Shown in pieces: positions 24,601 through 32,373 of a stretch of DNA of 36,680 nucleotides. The notes beneath the pieces were generated by a model. That model did no database searches. It was not told where the DNA came from and saw only the letters and a program-made list of their open reading frames with translations. A program made the position numbers and the translations under genes. The stretch lies in assembly GCA_937911045.1 (NCBI GenBank), contig CALEPX010000005.1, positions 1-36,680 on the forward strand, given 5' to 3'. Source of the DNA: an uncultured Fretibacterium sp. GTDB taxonomy: Bacteria > Synergistota > Synergistia > Synergistales > Aminobacteriaceae. Position 1 is the stretch's first letter, and each line of letters opens with the position of its first letter.

Positions 24601-25158
24601 CCGTGAAGCGTGTAAATCCGAAAATTCTTCAGCAAGCCTCGTGAGAAATTCTGCGCCCCATTTGTTGACTGCTGCGGATAGTATAGAATTGCTGTCGAGA
24701 AATTTTGCCGTGTCGTTTAGAATTTTCTCGTGAGAAGCTGTGAGTGAATGAAGATTTGAGTACGCGAGCGCAAGCCTGATTGACAGCCAGAAATCAGAAT
24801 GTTGACGCGGAGAAATTACGGACGCAGTTGGGTCTAAATCCAGAGAAAGCCCGGACTGTTTGAGCAATCGTGACGCGAACGCATGAATTGTCGAGATCCA
24901 TGATTGTGCGAGTGAAGCTGAAATTTCGGATTTAGAATCAGGAAAGCGATTCTGGATTCGTTTTTTCATGTCGTTTGCTGCTGCCTGAGTGAATGTCAGC
25001 GTTAATATGTCATTCGGAGTTAGTCCGTCCTGAAGTAAGATCGAGAAATAACGCTGTGATAACACCCAAGTTTTCCCAGTTCCGGCTGATGCGTCTACTG
25101 TGATGCGATTTGCGCGTGATTGAATTGCGATTTGTTGATTTATATTTGCGTTGGGCAT
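21691..25158 (-). CDS. AddA-like UvrD-family helicase with iron-staple nuclease domain
   Basis: This 1155-residue helicase-nuclease probably processes double-strand DNA ends for recombination. Superfamily 1A motifs run in order: Walker A SAGTGKT (24-30), LTFTQAAANDMKKR, motif II LVDEFQDTDPLQYR (near 375), VGDPKQSIYRFRHAEPELF (near 400), ISIHGSKGLEYPAV, and motif VI FYVAATRAQDSLI. After an acidic Ser/Glu/Pro linker comes a RecB-type nuclease: Asp1044 in SIDVLY and Asp1059-Tyr-Lys1061. Four Cys fit an iron-sulfur staple: Cys912, then Cys1142, Cys1145 and Cys1151 in CX2CX5C. In AddAB such a staple is known from AddB; no addB is in the window. The ATG has no SD and lies 14 bases after recN, so coupling is likely. 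Confidence 0.88.
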   Translation of the reverse strand: MPNANINQQIAIQSRANRITVDASAGTGKTWVLSQRYFSILLQDGLTPNDILTLTFTQAAANDMKKRIQNRFPDSKSEISASLAQSWISTIHAFASRLLKQSGLSLDLDPTASVISPRQHSDFWLSIRLALAYSNLHSLTASHEKILNDTAKFLDSNSILSAAVNKWGAEFLTRLAEEFSDLHASRGLSWREILEHSDDYRLIERAKIPVTKILSQHWQHVYSNWENIHDLPEPNPKSKGYENARMFNEILNHHDDFTPRDFYAKLTSKNLRASTGEPFKSLKEFLGITFGVWRSSQPKRITKITQNLDTNLLTQELELRSVLIKFCALSWGIWDITKRRRGIMSFSDMISHALQAIEEGAVTKNFAHILVDEFQDTDPLQYRMICALADQSENNSFFAVGDPKQSIYRFRHAEPELFAQAIDAASERVNLDVSFRTRPSLLERINRIFGSIWKYSLGNSAAMSKLAYKYIQPAEISSERSNGSMKDFETILQPKCVSDSVKNLALKLAQKVRTCVDNKLTIWDKDSQVIRPIEFADFAVLCRSRTHYETLEEAFASFAIKTVQDRSTGYFGRGEVSDVISMLRSCADFNDDASVAGWLMSPFSGASESDAMRILKLRSQDSNRKIISILEQELPEIFHRLEHLALIGEIKGAAAIIEIFDRDRSWLSDYKFENRLRIIRNLRKAISIAMSFQEGGVSGLSACSEWLGRAMTGGVTLDEPSWRDKNENAVSLISIHGSKGLEYPAVAIFETKTTHSERYDNLRASRELGLVFSDIPDELKPEIFDPETDLQISDWDKLLNEQGEREEDLRLFYVAATRAQDSLIFCSLVKESGEAYENSWTKILYEHAPEYMNESESEPEPELESGSGSKIPTQHNARDSQDLPNLQRVNLARINTHLRQISATSFSLYEFCGDAWRRKYLQGINLTWESPEKDFANDDDSEFFGGADIGSLAHWVLSKINLKSGDYESEISKLLTSRESLNHLPVKLRGVWRDDSVKKILEAWLLRFFASPEGVNLLRHSEKLKRESAFRIELGNLILAGSIDVLYQEQDSNCYKLLDYKTTLSDNAPDGLYESQMDFYAFALSRCVKNMTCKIRTGIVFLREGKYLEREYSELDWENIRKRIIIASERCLNENHKHNHNCEKCPFRKGCKNHE

Positions 25159-25172
25159 GATTGTGATTATGA

Positions 25173-26756
25173 TTATGATTTCAGCAAGATTCTTGCATGT
25201 TCGAGAGCCTGAGTTATATTCGGCTGACCTGATAACATTCGTGCGATTTCCTGAACTCGTGATTCGCCGGAAATTTCACGTGTGAATGACTCGGAATTTT
25301 CGCGGCATACGAGAATATGTTTTTCACCAAGAGCCGCGATTGATGCTTCGTGAGTTACGAGAATGACCTGACATTTTTGCGAGAGTTTCTTCAGCTGCAT
25401 TCCGGTTAAAACTGCCGCACGTCCTCCCAGACCAGCTTCAACCTCGTCGAAGATTATCACAGGTGTAAGCCAACGTTCCGGAAGCGAAATTTGCAGCGCG
25501 AGTAATAATCTGCTGAGTTCACCGCCGGACGCGATTTTTTCCGCACGACCCGAACGCAATCCCTCGGATAATATGAACTCGATTTCGTCTGCTCCGGTGC
25601 TGCGTAATTTTGGCAGGGACTGGAATTTTATCTCGAATTTGATTTCCTGCATTCCAAGACTTGCGAGAATATTATTCACACGTTCGCATAATTCTGAGGC
25701 GCAAATTTGCCGTGCTTTTCGCAATTCCAGAGCCAGAATATTTGCTGAGCGTCTTAACTCGAAAGTTTCGCCGGATAATTTCTCGGAGTCATGTTCGCTG
25801 TTTTCGAGCCATTTGAGTTTTTCGCGCATTTCTGAGCAGAATGTTATGAGTTCGCTTTCGTCTGAGATATTCGTGATGCGTTTGAGTTTTCGCAATGCTC
25901 CGAGGCGTGATTCGATTTTGTCGCGTTTGATCTGTTCGGATTGAATTTGTTCGTGCGATATATTGAGCGTTCTGAGGATTTTGTCGAGAGTGTCGAGTGA
26001 ATGAGTTGCGATTTTGCGATTTTCGGGCGTTAGTGACGCAGCAATATTTTCGAATGCAGAGCGCACATTTTCGAGCAATCCCTCGCCGGATAGACCGCCG
26101 GTTAAAATATTTAGATTGAGAATAGCTTTTTCGAGGGCGGAGATTTTGTGTGAAGTGTCGGATAACGCATTTTCGAGCGATGTCTGCAAATTCTGCTCAG
26201 GCTGTGCTAGATTCATGAGCTGGAAAATTTCGCGGTAATTCCCGTAAGTTCTCTCAGTTTCGGAGCGTAGTTTTTTCATCGCGCGCAAATTCATGTTGGA
26301 TTGTTTTGCGAGTTCGAAAGTTTTCTGAAATTCCGGGATTAATTCGCTCTTGATATTCTCTGGCAAACATGAGTCCAGCAATTCGAGTTGCTTGTCTTGA
26401 TTCAGCAAGTCCAGATTCGCAAATTGGCTCTGAATTTTCATGAGTGAGTTTATCAAATCTGACGCTTTTGAAGCCGGAACTGTGTCAGAATTGATTTGTG
26501 ATTTTGAGCGACCTGAACTTGAGACGCTGCGTGAAATTTTTAATCCGTCGTCAAATTCCGCGCAGACTTCGCCACGAGATTCTCCGGCACGAATGAATTT
26601 GTTGTAGGCACGTGATGCTGCGATTAATTCGAGTGAACGTATAATGCTGCTTTTTCCAGAGCCAGATTCGCCGGTGATTACGTTTAAGCCGGGATAGAAA
26701 TTTATTTTCGCGTCGGATATGCCGCCGATGTTCTTGATTTGCAAAGATTTAAGCAT
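25173..26756 (-). CDS. recN: DNA repair ATPase RecN
   Basis: RecN is an SMC-like ATPase that holds broken DNA ends together in double-strand-break repair. The 527 residues have an N-terminal ATPase half (LKSLQIKNIGGISD, Walker A GESGSGKSS near residues 29-37). A long coiled-coil centre (about 150-340) follows. The C-terminal half has the ABC signature ASGGELSRLLLALQ, Walker B VIIFDEVEAGLGGRAA and the His switch LVTHEAS. It is slightly shorter than usual (about 550). The P-loop has Ser-Gly-Ser where many RecN have Thr-Gly-Ala. It overlaps nadK by eight bases and is followed by the helicase-nuclease, forming a break-repair pair. No LexA-type box was recognised upstream. Confidence 0.94.
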   Translation of the reverse strand: MLKSLQIKNIGGISDAKINFYPGLNVITGESGSGKSSIIRSLELIAASRAYNKFIRAGESRGEVCAEFDDGLKISRSVSSSGRSKSQINSDTVPASKASDLINSLMKIQSQFANLDLLNQDKQLELLDSCLPENIKSELIPEFQKTFELAKQSNMNLRAMKKLRSETERTYGNYREIFQLMNLAQPEQNLQTSLENALSDTSHKISALEKAILNLNILTGGLSGEGLLENVRSAFENIAASLTPENRKIATHSLDTLDKILRTLNISHEQIQSEQIKRDKIESRLGALRKLKRITNISDESELITFCSEMREKLKWLENSEHDSEKLSGETFELRRSANILALELRKARQICASELCERVNNILASLGMQEIKFEIKFQSLPKLRSTGADEIEFILSEGLRSGRAEKIASGGELSRLLLALQISLPERWLTPVIIFDEVEAGLGGRAAVLTGMQLKKLSQKCQVILVTHEASIAALGEKHILVCRENSESFTREISGESRVQEIARMLSGQPNITQALEHARILLKS

Positions 26757-27630
26757 GTGATAATTTTACGCGTTCTCCCCAGCCTAATTTCTCGTTTACG
26801 ATGTCCAGGAATGATTTGTTTTCGAGAGTGACGGTTCTGATTTTTTTCGAGCGGGATAATTTCACGTCGATTCTGTCACCCGGGAAAACTTCGTAGGCTA
26901 ATTGTCCGTCCTGAGTGAGCATAATATCCCGTGAAACGCCCCGAGGAATTAGTGAAACGCAATCGTCTTTTGAGGCGAGAATCGGTCTTGAATACAGCGT
27001 GTGTGCGCAAAGCGGCGCGAGTAATAATGCGTCCATGTGCGGCGGAATTATCGGACCTCCAGCTGATAGCGCGTAAGCAGTTGATCCGGTCGGAGAGGAA
27101 ATTATCACACCGTCAGCAGGTAACACGCAGAAAAATTTGTCGTTGAATCTGATTTCGGTTTGTAATAATCTGGCGATTGCGTTCGTGTTGAGAACTACGT
27201 CGTTGAGAGCGTATAGTTTGTGAAGCTGTGAGCCGTCGCGGTTAATCGTGCAGGATAATACGGCGCGTTCAAGAATTTCGAATTTGTCGCTGATTATGTT
27301 TTGCAGATCGAGTTCGGCATGTTCAGGTTTGCTTGACGCTAAGAATCCCAGATTGCCGAGATTGATTCCGTGCAGAATAATTTCTGTTCCCAGAATATAT
27401 CTCGCGGCTCGCAGAAAAGTTCCGTCACCACCGATTACGATTGCTAATTTTACGGTTTTGAGCCATTGTTCGTCGTCGAGTCCCGAAGTTGTCAATGCGC
27501 TGGCTTCCTGATGAGGCAAAAGAAACGGGCAATTATTATTAATTCCCCATTGGAGCAGAAATTTCGCCATGTTTACGGCTTCAGGTTTGCGGAGATTGAT
27601 TATCATTCCCAAATTTTTCATGATTTTCAT
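26749..27630 (-). CDS. nadK: NAD kinase
   Basis: NAD kinase makes NADP from NAD and ATP (or polyphosphate) in the cytoplasm. The GGDGT motif is clear in IVIGGDGTFLRAARY, and further family elements are HGINLGNLGFLAS, ALNDVVL, and the glycine-rich SSPTGSTAYALSAGGPII. I start at ATG 27630 (293 residues), seven bases after the dcd stop. An ATG nine bases further in is also possible, and the frame extends to TTG 27648 inside dcd. None has a strong SD, so translation is probably coupled to dcd. The 3' end overlaps recN by eight bases, and nadK-recN adjacency is common in bacteria. Confidence 0.95.
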   Translation of the reverse strand: MKIMKNLGMIINLRKPEAVNMAKFLLQWGINNNCPFLLPHQEASALTTSGLDDEQWLKTVKLAIVIGGDGTFLRAARYILGTEIILHGINLGNLGFLASSKPEHAELDLQNIISDKFEILERAVLSCTINRDGSQLHKLYALNDVVLNTNAIARLLQTEIRFNDKFFCVLPADGVIISSPTGSTAYALSAGGPIIPPHMDALLLAPLCAHTLYSRPILASKDDCVSLIPRGVSRDIMLTQDGQLAYEVFPGDRIDVKLSRSKKIRTVTLENKSFLDIVNEKLGWGERVKLSHA

Positions 27631-27637
27631 GATGAGA

Positions 27638-28159
27638 TTATTTCGCAAATTCCGTGTATAGCATACTGGCTTGAATGTCGCGATTGTTCTGGTATTTGCC
27701 GCTCTTGTAAGTTTCGAAAGGTTTTGTCACGGTGTGATAATAAATCTGCGCGATTGATACGCCAGCGAAAATTCTCACGGGTTGCACGCAGAATAATTCC
27801 AGCGTCCAGTAGCCAGCGAATCCTACGTCACCGAAGCCGGCTGTGACATGAATGCAAATGCCGAGCCTGCCGATTGAAGAACGTCCTTCGAGCATTGGGA
27901 TCAAATTTTCAGTCCGGGTAAATTCGACGGTGCGTCCCAGATATAATTTCCCGGGTGTGAGTATTAAGCCGGATTCCGGAATTATGATTCGTTCGGTTGG
28001 ATTTTGCGCGCGCATGTCGAGTAAATCGTTTTTGTATACGAGTAATTCGTTGTGCAGCGAAAGATTATAGCTGTTTGAGTTGATTTTGCTTTCGTCGAAC
28101 GGGTCGATTATTATGTCCGAGCCGATTCGTTTTTTAATCTCGATGCCTGATAGAATCAA
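27638..28159 (-). CDS. dcd: dCTP deaminase
   Basis: The enzyme deaminates dCTP to dUTP for thymidylate synthesis; some members also hydrolyse the product directly to dUMP. The 173 residues carry the trimeric dUTPase-fold motifs: INSNSYNLSLHNELLVY, the substrate loop EGRSSIGRLG, HVTAGFGDVGF and GYWTLEL with the probable catalytic Glu, and the C-terminal SGKYQNNRDIQASM. Length is a little under the mono-functional E. coli enzyme. Whether it is the bifunctional dUMP-forming type cannot be decided by eye. The start is TTG at 28159 with GGGAG about nine bases upstream. It heads the dcd-nadK-recN-helicase-DUF1275 operon. Confidence 0.94.
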   Translation of the reverse strand: MILSGIEIKKRIGSDIIIDPFDESKINSNSYNLSLHNELLVYKNDLLDMRAQNPTERIIIPESGLILTPGKLYLGRTVEFTRTENLIPMLEGRSSIGRLGICIHVTAGFGDVGFAGYWTLELFCVQPVRIFAGVSIAQIYYHTVTKPFETYKSGKYQNNRDIQASMLYTEFAK

Positions 28160-28170
28160 AAAAACACTCC

Positions 28171-28192
28171 CTTAGATTATATGCTTAGATTA
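28171..28192. repeat. CTTAGATTA direct repeat in the dcd leader
   Basis: CTTAGATTA occurs at 28171-28179 and 28184-28192 (period 13). The left copy supplies most of the minus-strand -10 (TATAAT, 28181-28176) of dcd. Confidence 0.8.
28176..28181 (-). promoter_or_regulatory. Putative dcd operon -10 element
   Basis: A perfect TATAAT on the minus strand lies 16 bases before the TTG start of dcd. The leader would therefore be very short, yet still contains the SD. The -35 is poor (T-rich only). Confidence 0.4.
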
Positions 28193-28220
28193 CGCGTGAA
28201 AAATATTGCCTGAAAAACGC

Positions 28221-28229
28221 TGATATAAT
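28221..28229 (+). promoter_or_regulatory. yhaM operon extended -10 promoter
   Basis: TGATATAAT, identical in all nine bases to the sepF extended -10 element. No good -35 is at the usual distance. The leader to ATG 28273 is about 37 bases. Confidence 0.6.
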
Positions 28230-28272
28230 AATACAAAAATTATTTTAGTACGAAAAATTTATCACGAATGAC

Positions 28273-29310
28273 ATGAATAACAAGAATATCAAGAACATAA
28301 CGATAAAAGAAATAAAGCAATTAGTGAAAGAGTCTCAGTTTATGACAACCGGCGTGCTTTCGAAATTTACTCAGCGCAAGGATCGCAATGATAAGCCATT
28401 CTGGGATATTACGCTTAGTGACAAGAGCGGCGATTTAGATGCGAAAATCTGGGGCGGTTCAACGTGGTGGAGCTTGCTTGACGGCGATGAAGTGCCGATT
28501 GACCCGATAAATTCGGAATTGAAATTTCCCGGAGCAGTCGTGTCGGTTTTGGGTAAGACTTCGGAATTTCGTGAGCAGTTGCAGTATAACATCAGCGATT
28601 TGTATTATCTTGACCAAAGCGAAAATCCCAAGGAAAGTTATATGAGACGTTCACCGATTTCTGACGAGGAACTTGAGAGCGGATTCCGGAATTTGCTGGA
28701 GCAGGTCTCGGAGCCTGTGAGGAAATTTTTGCAGCACGTGTTCTTCGAGAGAAATTTGTGGGAGAAATTCAAAGTTTATCCGGCAGCGATTTCGATTCAT
28801 CATGCGTACGTTGGCGGATTGCTTGAGCATTCGTTGAGTGTTGCGAGTTTGGGACTTGAGATTGCCAAGCATTACGATGTTTTCAAAGTTCCGGTGAATA
28901 AAGATCTCGTGATTGCCGGAGGATTGCTTCATGATATTGGGAAACTTTACGCGTATAATAACGTGCCGATTTCACAGATGAGTCTCAACGGAAGTTTGGT
29001 TGGACACGTGTCGCTGGGTTATGAGAAGTTCATGCAGTTTGCTGAGAGTCAGAATTTGGATTCGAGATTTGTCACGGCGATTTCGCATATTATAATCAGC
29101 CATCACGGGAAACCGGAATTTGGCTCACCAGTTACGCCGATGATGCCCGAAGCGTTAGTTGTGAGTGCGGCCGATAATCTCGATTTCCAGTTGAATTACT
29201 GGCGCTGTCAGATTGAAGACTTGAATCCGCAGAGTGATATGACGGAATACTTGCCGCTGTTGGAGCGAAAATTCTGGCGAGGATTTCCGGATTATAATTT
29301 GCAGCCATGA
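28273..29310 (+). CDS. yhaM: YhaM-like 3'-5' exoribonuclease (OB fold + HD domain)
   Basis: YhaM-family enzymes trim the 3' ends of RNA (and ssDNA) by an HD-type metal centre. The 345 residues show an N-terminal OB-fold (about 20-115: TGVLSKFTQRKDRNDKPFWDITLSD split as a typical nucleic-acid-binding strand set). The HD domain follows (about 165-320), with His176-His177 in IHHAYVGGLLEHS, the His220-Asp221 pair in LHDIGKLYAY, and a later ISHHGKPEFGSPV. This matches YhaM/CBF1 in length and order. No SD is evident before ATG 28273. It is the first gene of the long operon reaching the ftsEX genes, and its stop overlaps the next gene (ATGA). Confidence 0.9.
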   Translation: MNNKNIKNITIKEIKQLVKESQFMTTGVLSKFTQRKDRNDKPFWDITLSDKSGDLDAKIWGGSTWWSLLDGDEVPIDPINSELKFPGAVVSVLGKTSEFREQLQYNISDLYYLDQSENPKESYMRRSPISDEELESGFRNLLEQVSEPVRKFLQHVFFERNLWEKFKVYPAAISIHHAYVGGLLEHSLSVASLGLEIAKHYDVFKVPVNKDLVIAGGLLHDIGKLYAYNNVPISQMSLNGSLVGHVSLGYEKFMQFAESQNLDSRFVTAISHIIISHHGKPEFGSPVTPMMPEALVVSAADNLDFQLNYWRCQIEDLNPQSDMTEYLPLLERKFWRGFPDYNLQP

Positions 29311-30242
29311 GTTACGCGTTGAAAATTTCCCGGGAAGATGATGACAGACGCTTGGACAGGTTTCTGCGTTCGCAATTCAAGAACGTAGCCTTGTCCGAGA
29401 TAATGCGTGCGATTCGCAAAGGTGCAATTCGTGTTAATTCGTCGAGAGTCAGAGACCCGGGTGTTCACGTGTTCGATGGCGATGAGTTACTCGTGCCGTG
29501 GGCGTTGGATTCTCGCGATGAAGTTGCGGCATTCACAGCCAAGAAATTTTCGGATTTGGGAAACGTTGGGATTATTTACAAGTCTGAGAATGTTTTGATT
29601 CTGAATAAGCCTGCGGGAATTTTGGTTCAGCCGGATGTTGCCGGTGGAGATAGTATTGTCACGAGAGCAGTTTCGGTTTTTGGACGGGCGTTCGCAGTTC
29701 ACAGACTTGATCGTAATACGACAGGAGCGATTGCCGTTGCTTTACACGGGGATTCGTCGCGAGCATTGATTGAATTATTCAGGGAACGTTCGGTGAAGAA
29801 ATATTACGCAGCGATTGTTGCCGGAGAGATTAAGAATCGCCATGAATTTGAGATTAACGCGCCTTTGAAGAAAGACTCGGAGAATAATATCGTGAAAGTT
29901 GATTTGACTGACGGATTGCCGGCGATTACGCTTTGCAGAAAATTGACCGGAGATTCGCAGTATTCGCTCGTGATGCTGGAACTGGTTACGGGCAGAACTC
30001 ATCAAGCACGCGTACACATGTCACACGTTAGTCACCCGATAATCGGCGATAGAAAATACGGATTATTTAACGCCAAGACTGACAAGAAAATCAAGCGACC
30101 GTTATTGCACGCGTACGAGATAAGCTTTCCTGACGATTTGCCCCCTTCGATTGCAGAACTGGAGGGCAAAATTTTTCGTGCGGCATTGCCTGTGGATATG
30201 CAGGAATTTATCAAGCTTCGTGGTTGGGATATTGAGTTATGA
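29307..30242 (+). CDS. RluC/RluD-family pseudouridine synthase
   Basis: This enzyme converts specific uridines in rRNA (typically 23S) to pseudouridine. The 311 residues include an N-terminal S4 RNA-binding domain (about 14-70: RLDRFLRSQFKN, IRKGAIRVN). The RluA-type catalytic domain follows, with ILNKPAGILVQP, the catalytic Asp135 in HRLDRNTTGAI, YYAAIVAG, LVTGRTHQARVHM, and the final HPIIGDRKYG. The family does not allow the exact target uridines to be named from sequence; both rluC and rluD are possible. ATG overlaps the yhaM stop and its own TGA overlaps the YibE/F start, so three genes are translationally chained. Confidence 0.93.
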   Translation: MSYALKISREDDDRRLDRFLRSQFKNVALSEIMRAIRKGAIRVNSSRVRDPGVHVFDGDELLVPWALDSRDEVAAFTAKKFSDLGNVGIIYKSENVLILNKPAGILVQPDVAGGDSIVTRAVSVFGRAFAVHRLDRNTTGAIAVALHGDSSRALIELFRERSVKKYYAAIVAGEIKNRHEFEINAPLKKDSENNIVKVDLTDGLPAITLCRKLTGDSQYSLVMLELVTGRTHQARVHMSHVSHPIIGDRKYGLFNAKTDKKIKRPLLHAYEISFPDDLPPSIAELEGKIFRAALPVDMQEFIKLRGWDIEL

Positions 30243-31369
30243 GAATCGGGAAAATTATTTTGAAGCTGGCGATTGCTGCGGTGATTTCGATTGCGTTTTA
30301 CTACGCGCTGAGTTATGTCGTAATTCGCAAGTGGAATAACACGGAATCAATAATCGTTGAAGTTCTCGCAGCCGGTGAAGAACATGAGAAAAATTTCGAT
30401 GACACAGAACCCGGGAAAGATAATTATCGCGTGTTTGAGCGTGAGATTGTAATTTCGCCGTTATCGAACTCGGATTCGAATGTGCAGAAGCTCACGGTTT
30501 CGCGCCTTGAGAACATGGGCGTTGATATAGTCGTCGGGAAGAAATATTTGCTTATTTGGGACGTGTTTGAGGACGGAACGCTGCAATATTCGGTTTCAGA
30601 TGCGTTTCGCGTGCCTGAAGTCGGAGCGTTTATTGTGGGAGTTTTTCTGACGGTGATATTGCTTACTGGCAAATCTGGATTATATGCTGTGTTAGGATTG
30701 TTCGCGTCGATCGGGATTTTGATATTTGTGATGATCCCGTTGATTGTGAAAGGCTGGTCACCGATTATGCTGTCAATGGCGAGCGTGTTTATAATTGCTA
30801 CGGTGACGATTCTGTGCGTAGTTCGCCGTTCGCGATATAGATTCGTCGCGTTACTGGGAAGTCTGGGCGGAGTATTTTGCGGATTCGCGGTTGGCATGAT
30901 AGTCGTGTACGCCTGGCAGTTGAACGGTCTTGGCGGAGAAGGTGCGTCGTTGTTAGCTTCGACTTTGCCGGGATTGAACATGCGCGGGATTTTGCTTTCG
31001 TCGATTCTTGTCGGAGCGATCGGAGCAGTGCTTGATGTCGGAGTTTCGATTACGGCTTCGATGTCCGAATTTGTTGATTATGATCCGGAAATTCCGTTGG
31101 ACAGATTATTGCTCGCAGGTCTGAACGTTGGCAATGAAGTTTTGGGCAGCATGATTAACACGCTGATATTGGCGTATATTGGCAGTTCGTTGCCGATGGC
31201 TGTGTTAATATCCAGCGGCGGTGTGAATATCGAAGGAATTTTGAATGACCCGTATATTGGACAGGAAATTATTCAGAGCTTGGCTGGCACGTTGGGATTA
31301 TTGTTCACGATTCCGGTTACAGCGTTCTTTTTTGTAATTCAGGAGGGAATAAAGCGTCGAGATGAGTGA
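30239..31369 (+). CDS. YibE/F family membrane protein
   Basis: The 376-residue protein has an N-terminal membrane helix (about 7-27). A soluble, probably extracytoplasmic beta domain of about 100 residues follows, then at least seven closely spaced transmembrane segments from about 130 to 370. The conserved YibE/F core is seen in ALLGSLGGVFCGFAVG, LVGAIGAVLDVGVSITASM and LNVGNEVLGSMINTLILAYIG. The biochemical role of the family is not established; in some bacteria members are guessed to be transporters. It is overlapped on both sides (four bases with the pseudouridine synthase, eight with the Ppx/GppA gene). No gene in the neighbourhood suggests a substrate. Confidence 0.88.
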   Translation: MRIGKIILKLAIAAVISIAFYYALSYVVIRKWNNTESIIVEVLAAGEEHEKNFDDTEPGKDNYRVFEREIVISPLSNSDSNVQKLTVSRLENMGVDIVVGKKYLLIWDVFEDGTLQYSVSDAFRVPEVGAFIVGVFLTVILLTGKSGLYAVLGLFASIGILIFVMIPLIVKGWSPIMLSMASVFIIATVTILCVVRRSRYRFVALLGSLGGVFCGFAVGMIVVYAWQLNGLGGEGASLLASTLPGLNMRGILLSSILVGAIGAVLDVGVSITASMSEFVDYDPEIPLDRLLLAGLNVGNEVLGSMINTLILAYIGSSLPMAVLISSGGVNIEGILNDPYIGQEIIQSLAGTLGLLFTIPVTAFFFVIQEGIKRRDE

Positions 31370-32330
31370 TTTTAACGGAAATATTGCAGTAATAGACGTT
31401 GGCAGCAATTCGGTGAAAATGAGGATCGGACGTCTCGGCAGCGAGGGGAAATTATTGATTGTTCGAGATGAGACTGAAGTTACGAAATTGGGAAGGTTCG
31501 TGCTGAGTGATATTCAGGGGAAGAATTTCAAGCGCGAGAATTTTGTCAAGACGATTGACGCGATAAAGAAAATGTTGTCACAGGCTCGTCATGCGAGTGA
31601 GATAATTCTTGTTGGCACGATGGCGCTGCGTGCGGCAGATAATTCTGAGGAGTTTCTTAACGCGGTTCGTGATGAGACGGGATATAATATCCGGATTCTG
31701 TCTGGTCAGGAAGAAGCTGAATACTCGTGGCTTGGGGCGATTCATGATATAAGCAAGAGTGAAGATGATAATATCGTAATGTTTGATTCCGGCGGAGGCA
31801 GCACGGAATTTGTTTTCGGACGCGGCTCTAAGATTGAGAAAGTTACGAGTGTCTCGATTGGAGCGGTGAATATCACGGAGAAATTTTTCTCGAAGCATCA
31901 TGAGATAATCAAGCGCAGAAATATTGATCAGGCTCTGGAATATATTGCTGAGAAATTGCACGAATATGGCATTCAGAATCTTTGTGAGAATCGTGAAACG
32001 GTGAAAATTATCGGAGTTGGCGGCGGAGTTGTGGCGATGGCTGGAGTGAAGAGTGCGAACGAGATATTCATGCCGTCGAATTTACACGGAATGCGCATAA
32101 CTCAGAGAGATGTCAGGCGTCAGATTGAATTGTACTCGTCATTAACTTTGCGTGAACGTCAGAATATAATCGGCTTGCCGCCAAATCGTGCGGACGTGAT
32201 TCTTGGCAGCGCGTGCATAGTTCATGAGATTTTGAAAAACTTTGCGCTTTCGAGGCATGAGTGTTTCTGCACGGTGAGTATTAACGGATTGCGAAACGGA
32301 ATATTAATCGAGAGATTTTTGCAGCGTTGA
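31362..32330 (+). CDS. Ppx/GppA-family phosphatase
   Basis: Members of this ASKHA-fold family hydrolyse polyphosphate (Ppx) or pppGpp (GppA). The 322 residues fit the short, two-lobe form. N-terminal phosphate loop VIDVGSNSVKMRI (10-22), then TMALRAADNSEEFL, the catalytic-region ILSGQEEAEYSWLGA, and the second phosphate loop VMFDSGGGSTEFVF are all visible. The C-lobe has GVGGGVVAMAG and LPPNRADVILGSACIV. Whether it prefers polyphosphate or pppGpp cannot be told from these motifs. It overlaps the yibE/F gene by eight bases. Its TGA stop lies inside the first copy of a 13-bp tandem duplication. Confidence 0.92.
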   Translation: MSDFNGNIAVIDVGSNSVKMRIGRLGSEGKLLIVRDETEVTKLGRFVLSDIQGKNFKRENFVKTIDAIKKMLSQARHASEIILVGTMALRAADNSEEFLNAVRDETGYNIRILSGQEEAEYSWLGAIHDISKSEDDNIVMFDSGGGSTEFVFGRGSKIEKVTSVSIGAVNITEKFFSKHHEIIKRRNIDQALEYIAEKLHEYGIQNLCENRETVKIIGVGGGVVAMAGVKSANEIFMPSNLHGMRITQRDVRRQIELYSSLTLRERQNIIGLPPNRADVILGSACIVHEILKNFALSRHECFCTVSINGLRNGILIERFLQR

Positions 32331-32353
32331 GATGTTAATCTGAGATGTTAATA
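32328..32353. repeat. 13-bp tandem duplication spanning a stop codon
   Basis: TGAGATGTTAATC and TGAGATGTTAATA are adjacent (one mismatch). The first three bases of the first copy are the stop codon of the Ppx/GppA gene. Confidence 0.9.
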
Positions 32354-32373
32354 TATAAACTGGGGTGAAAAAA

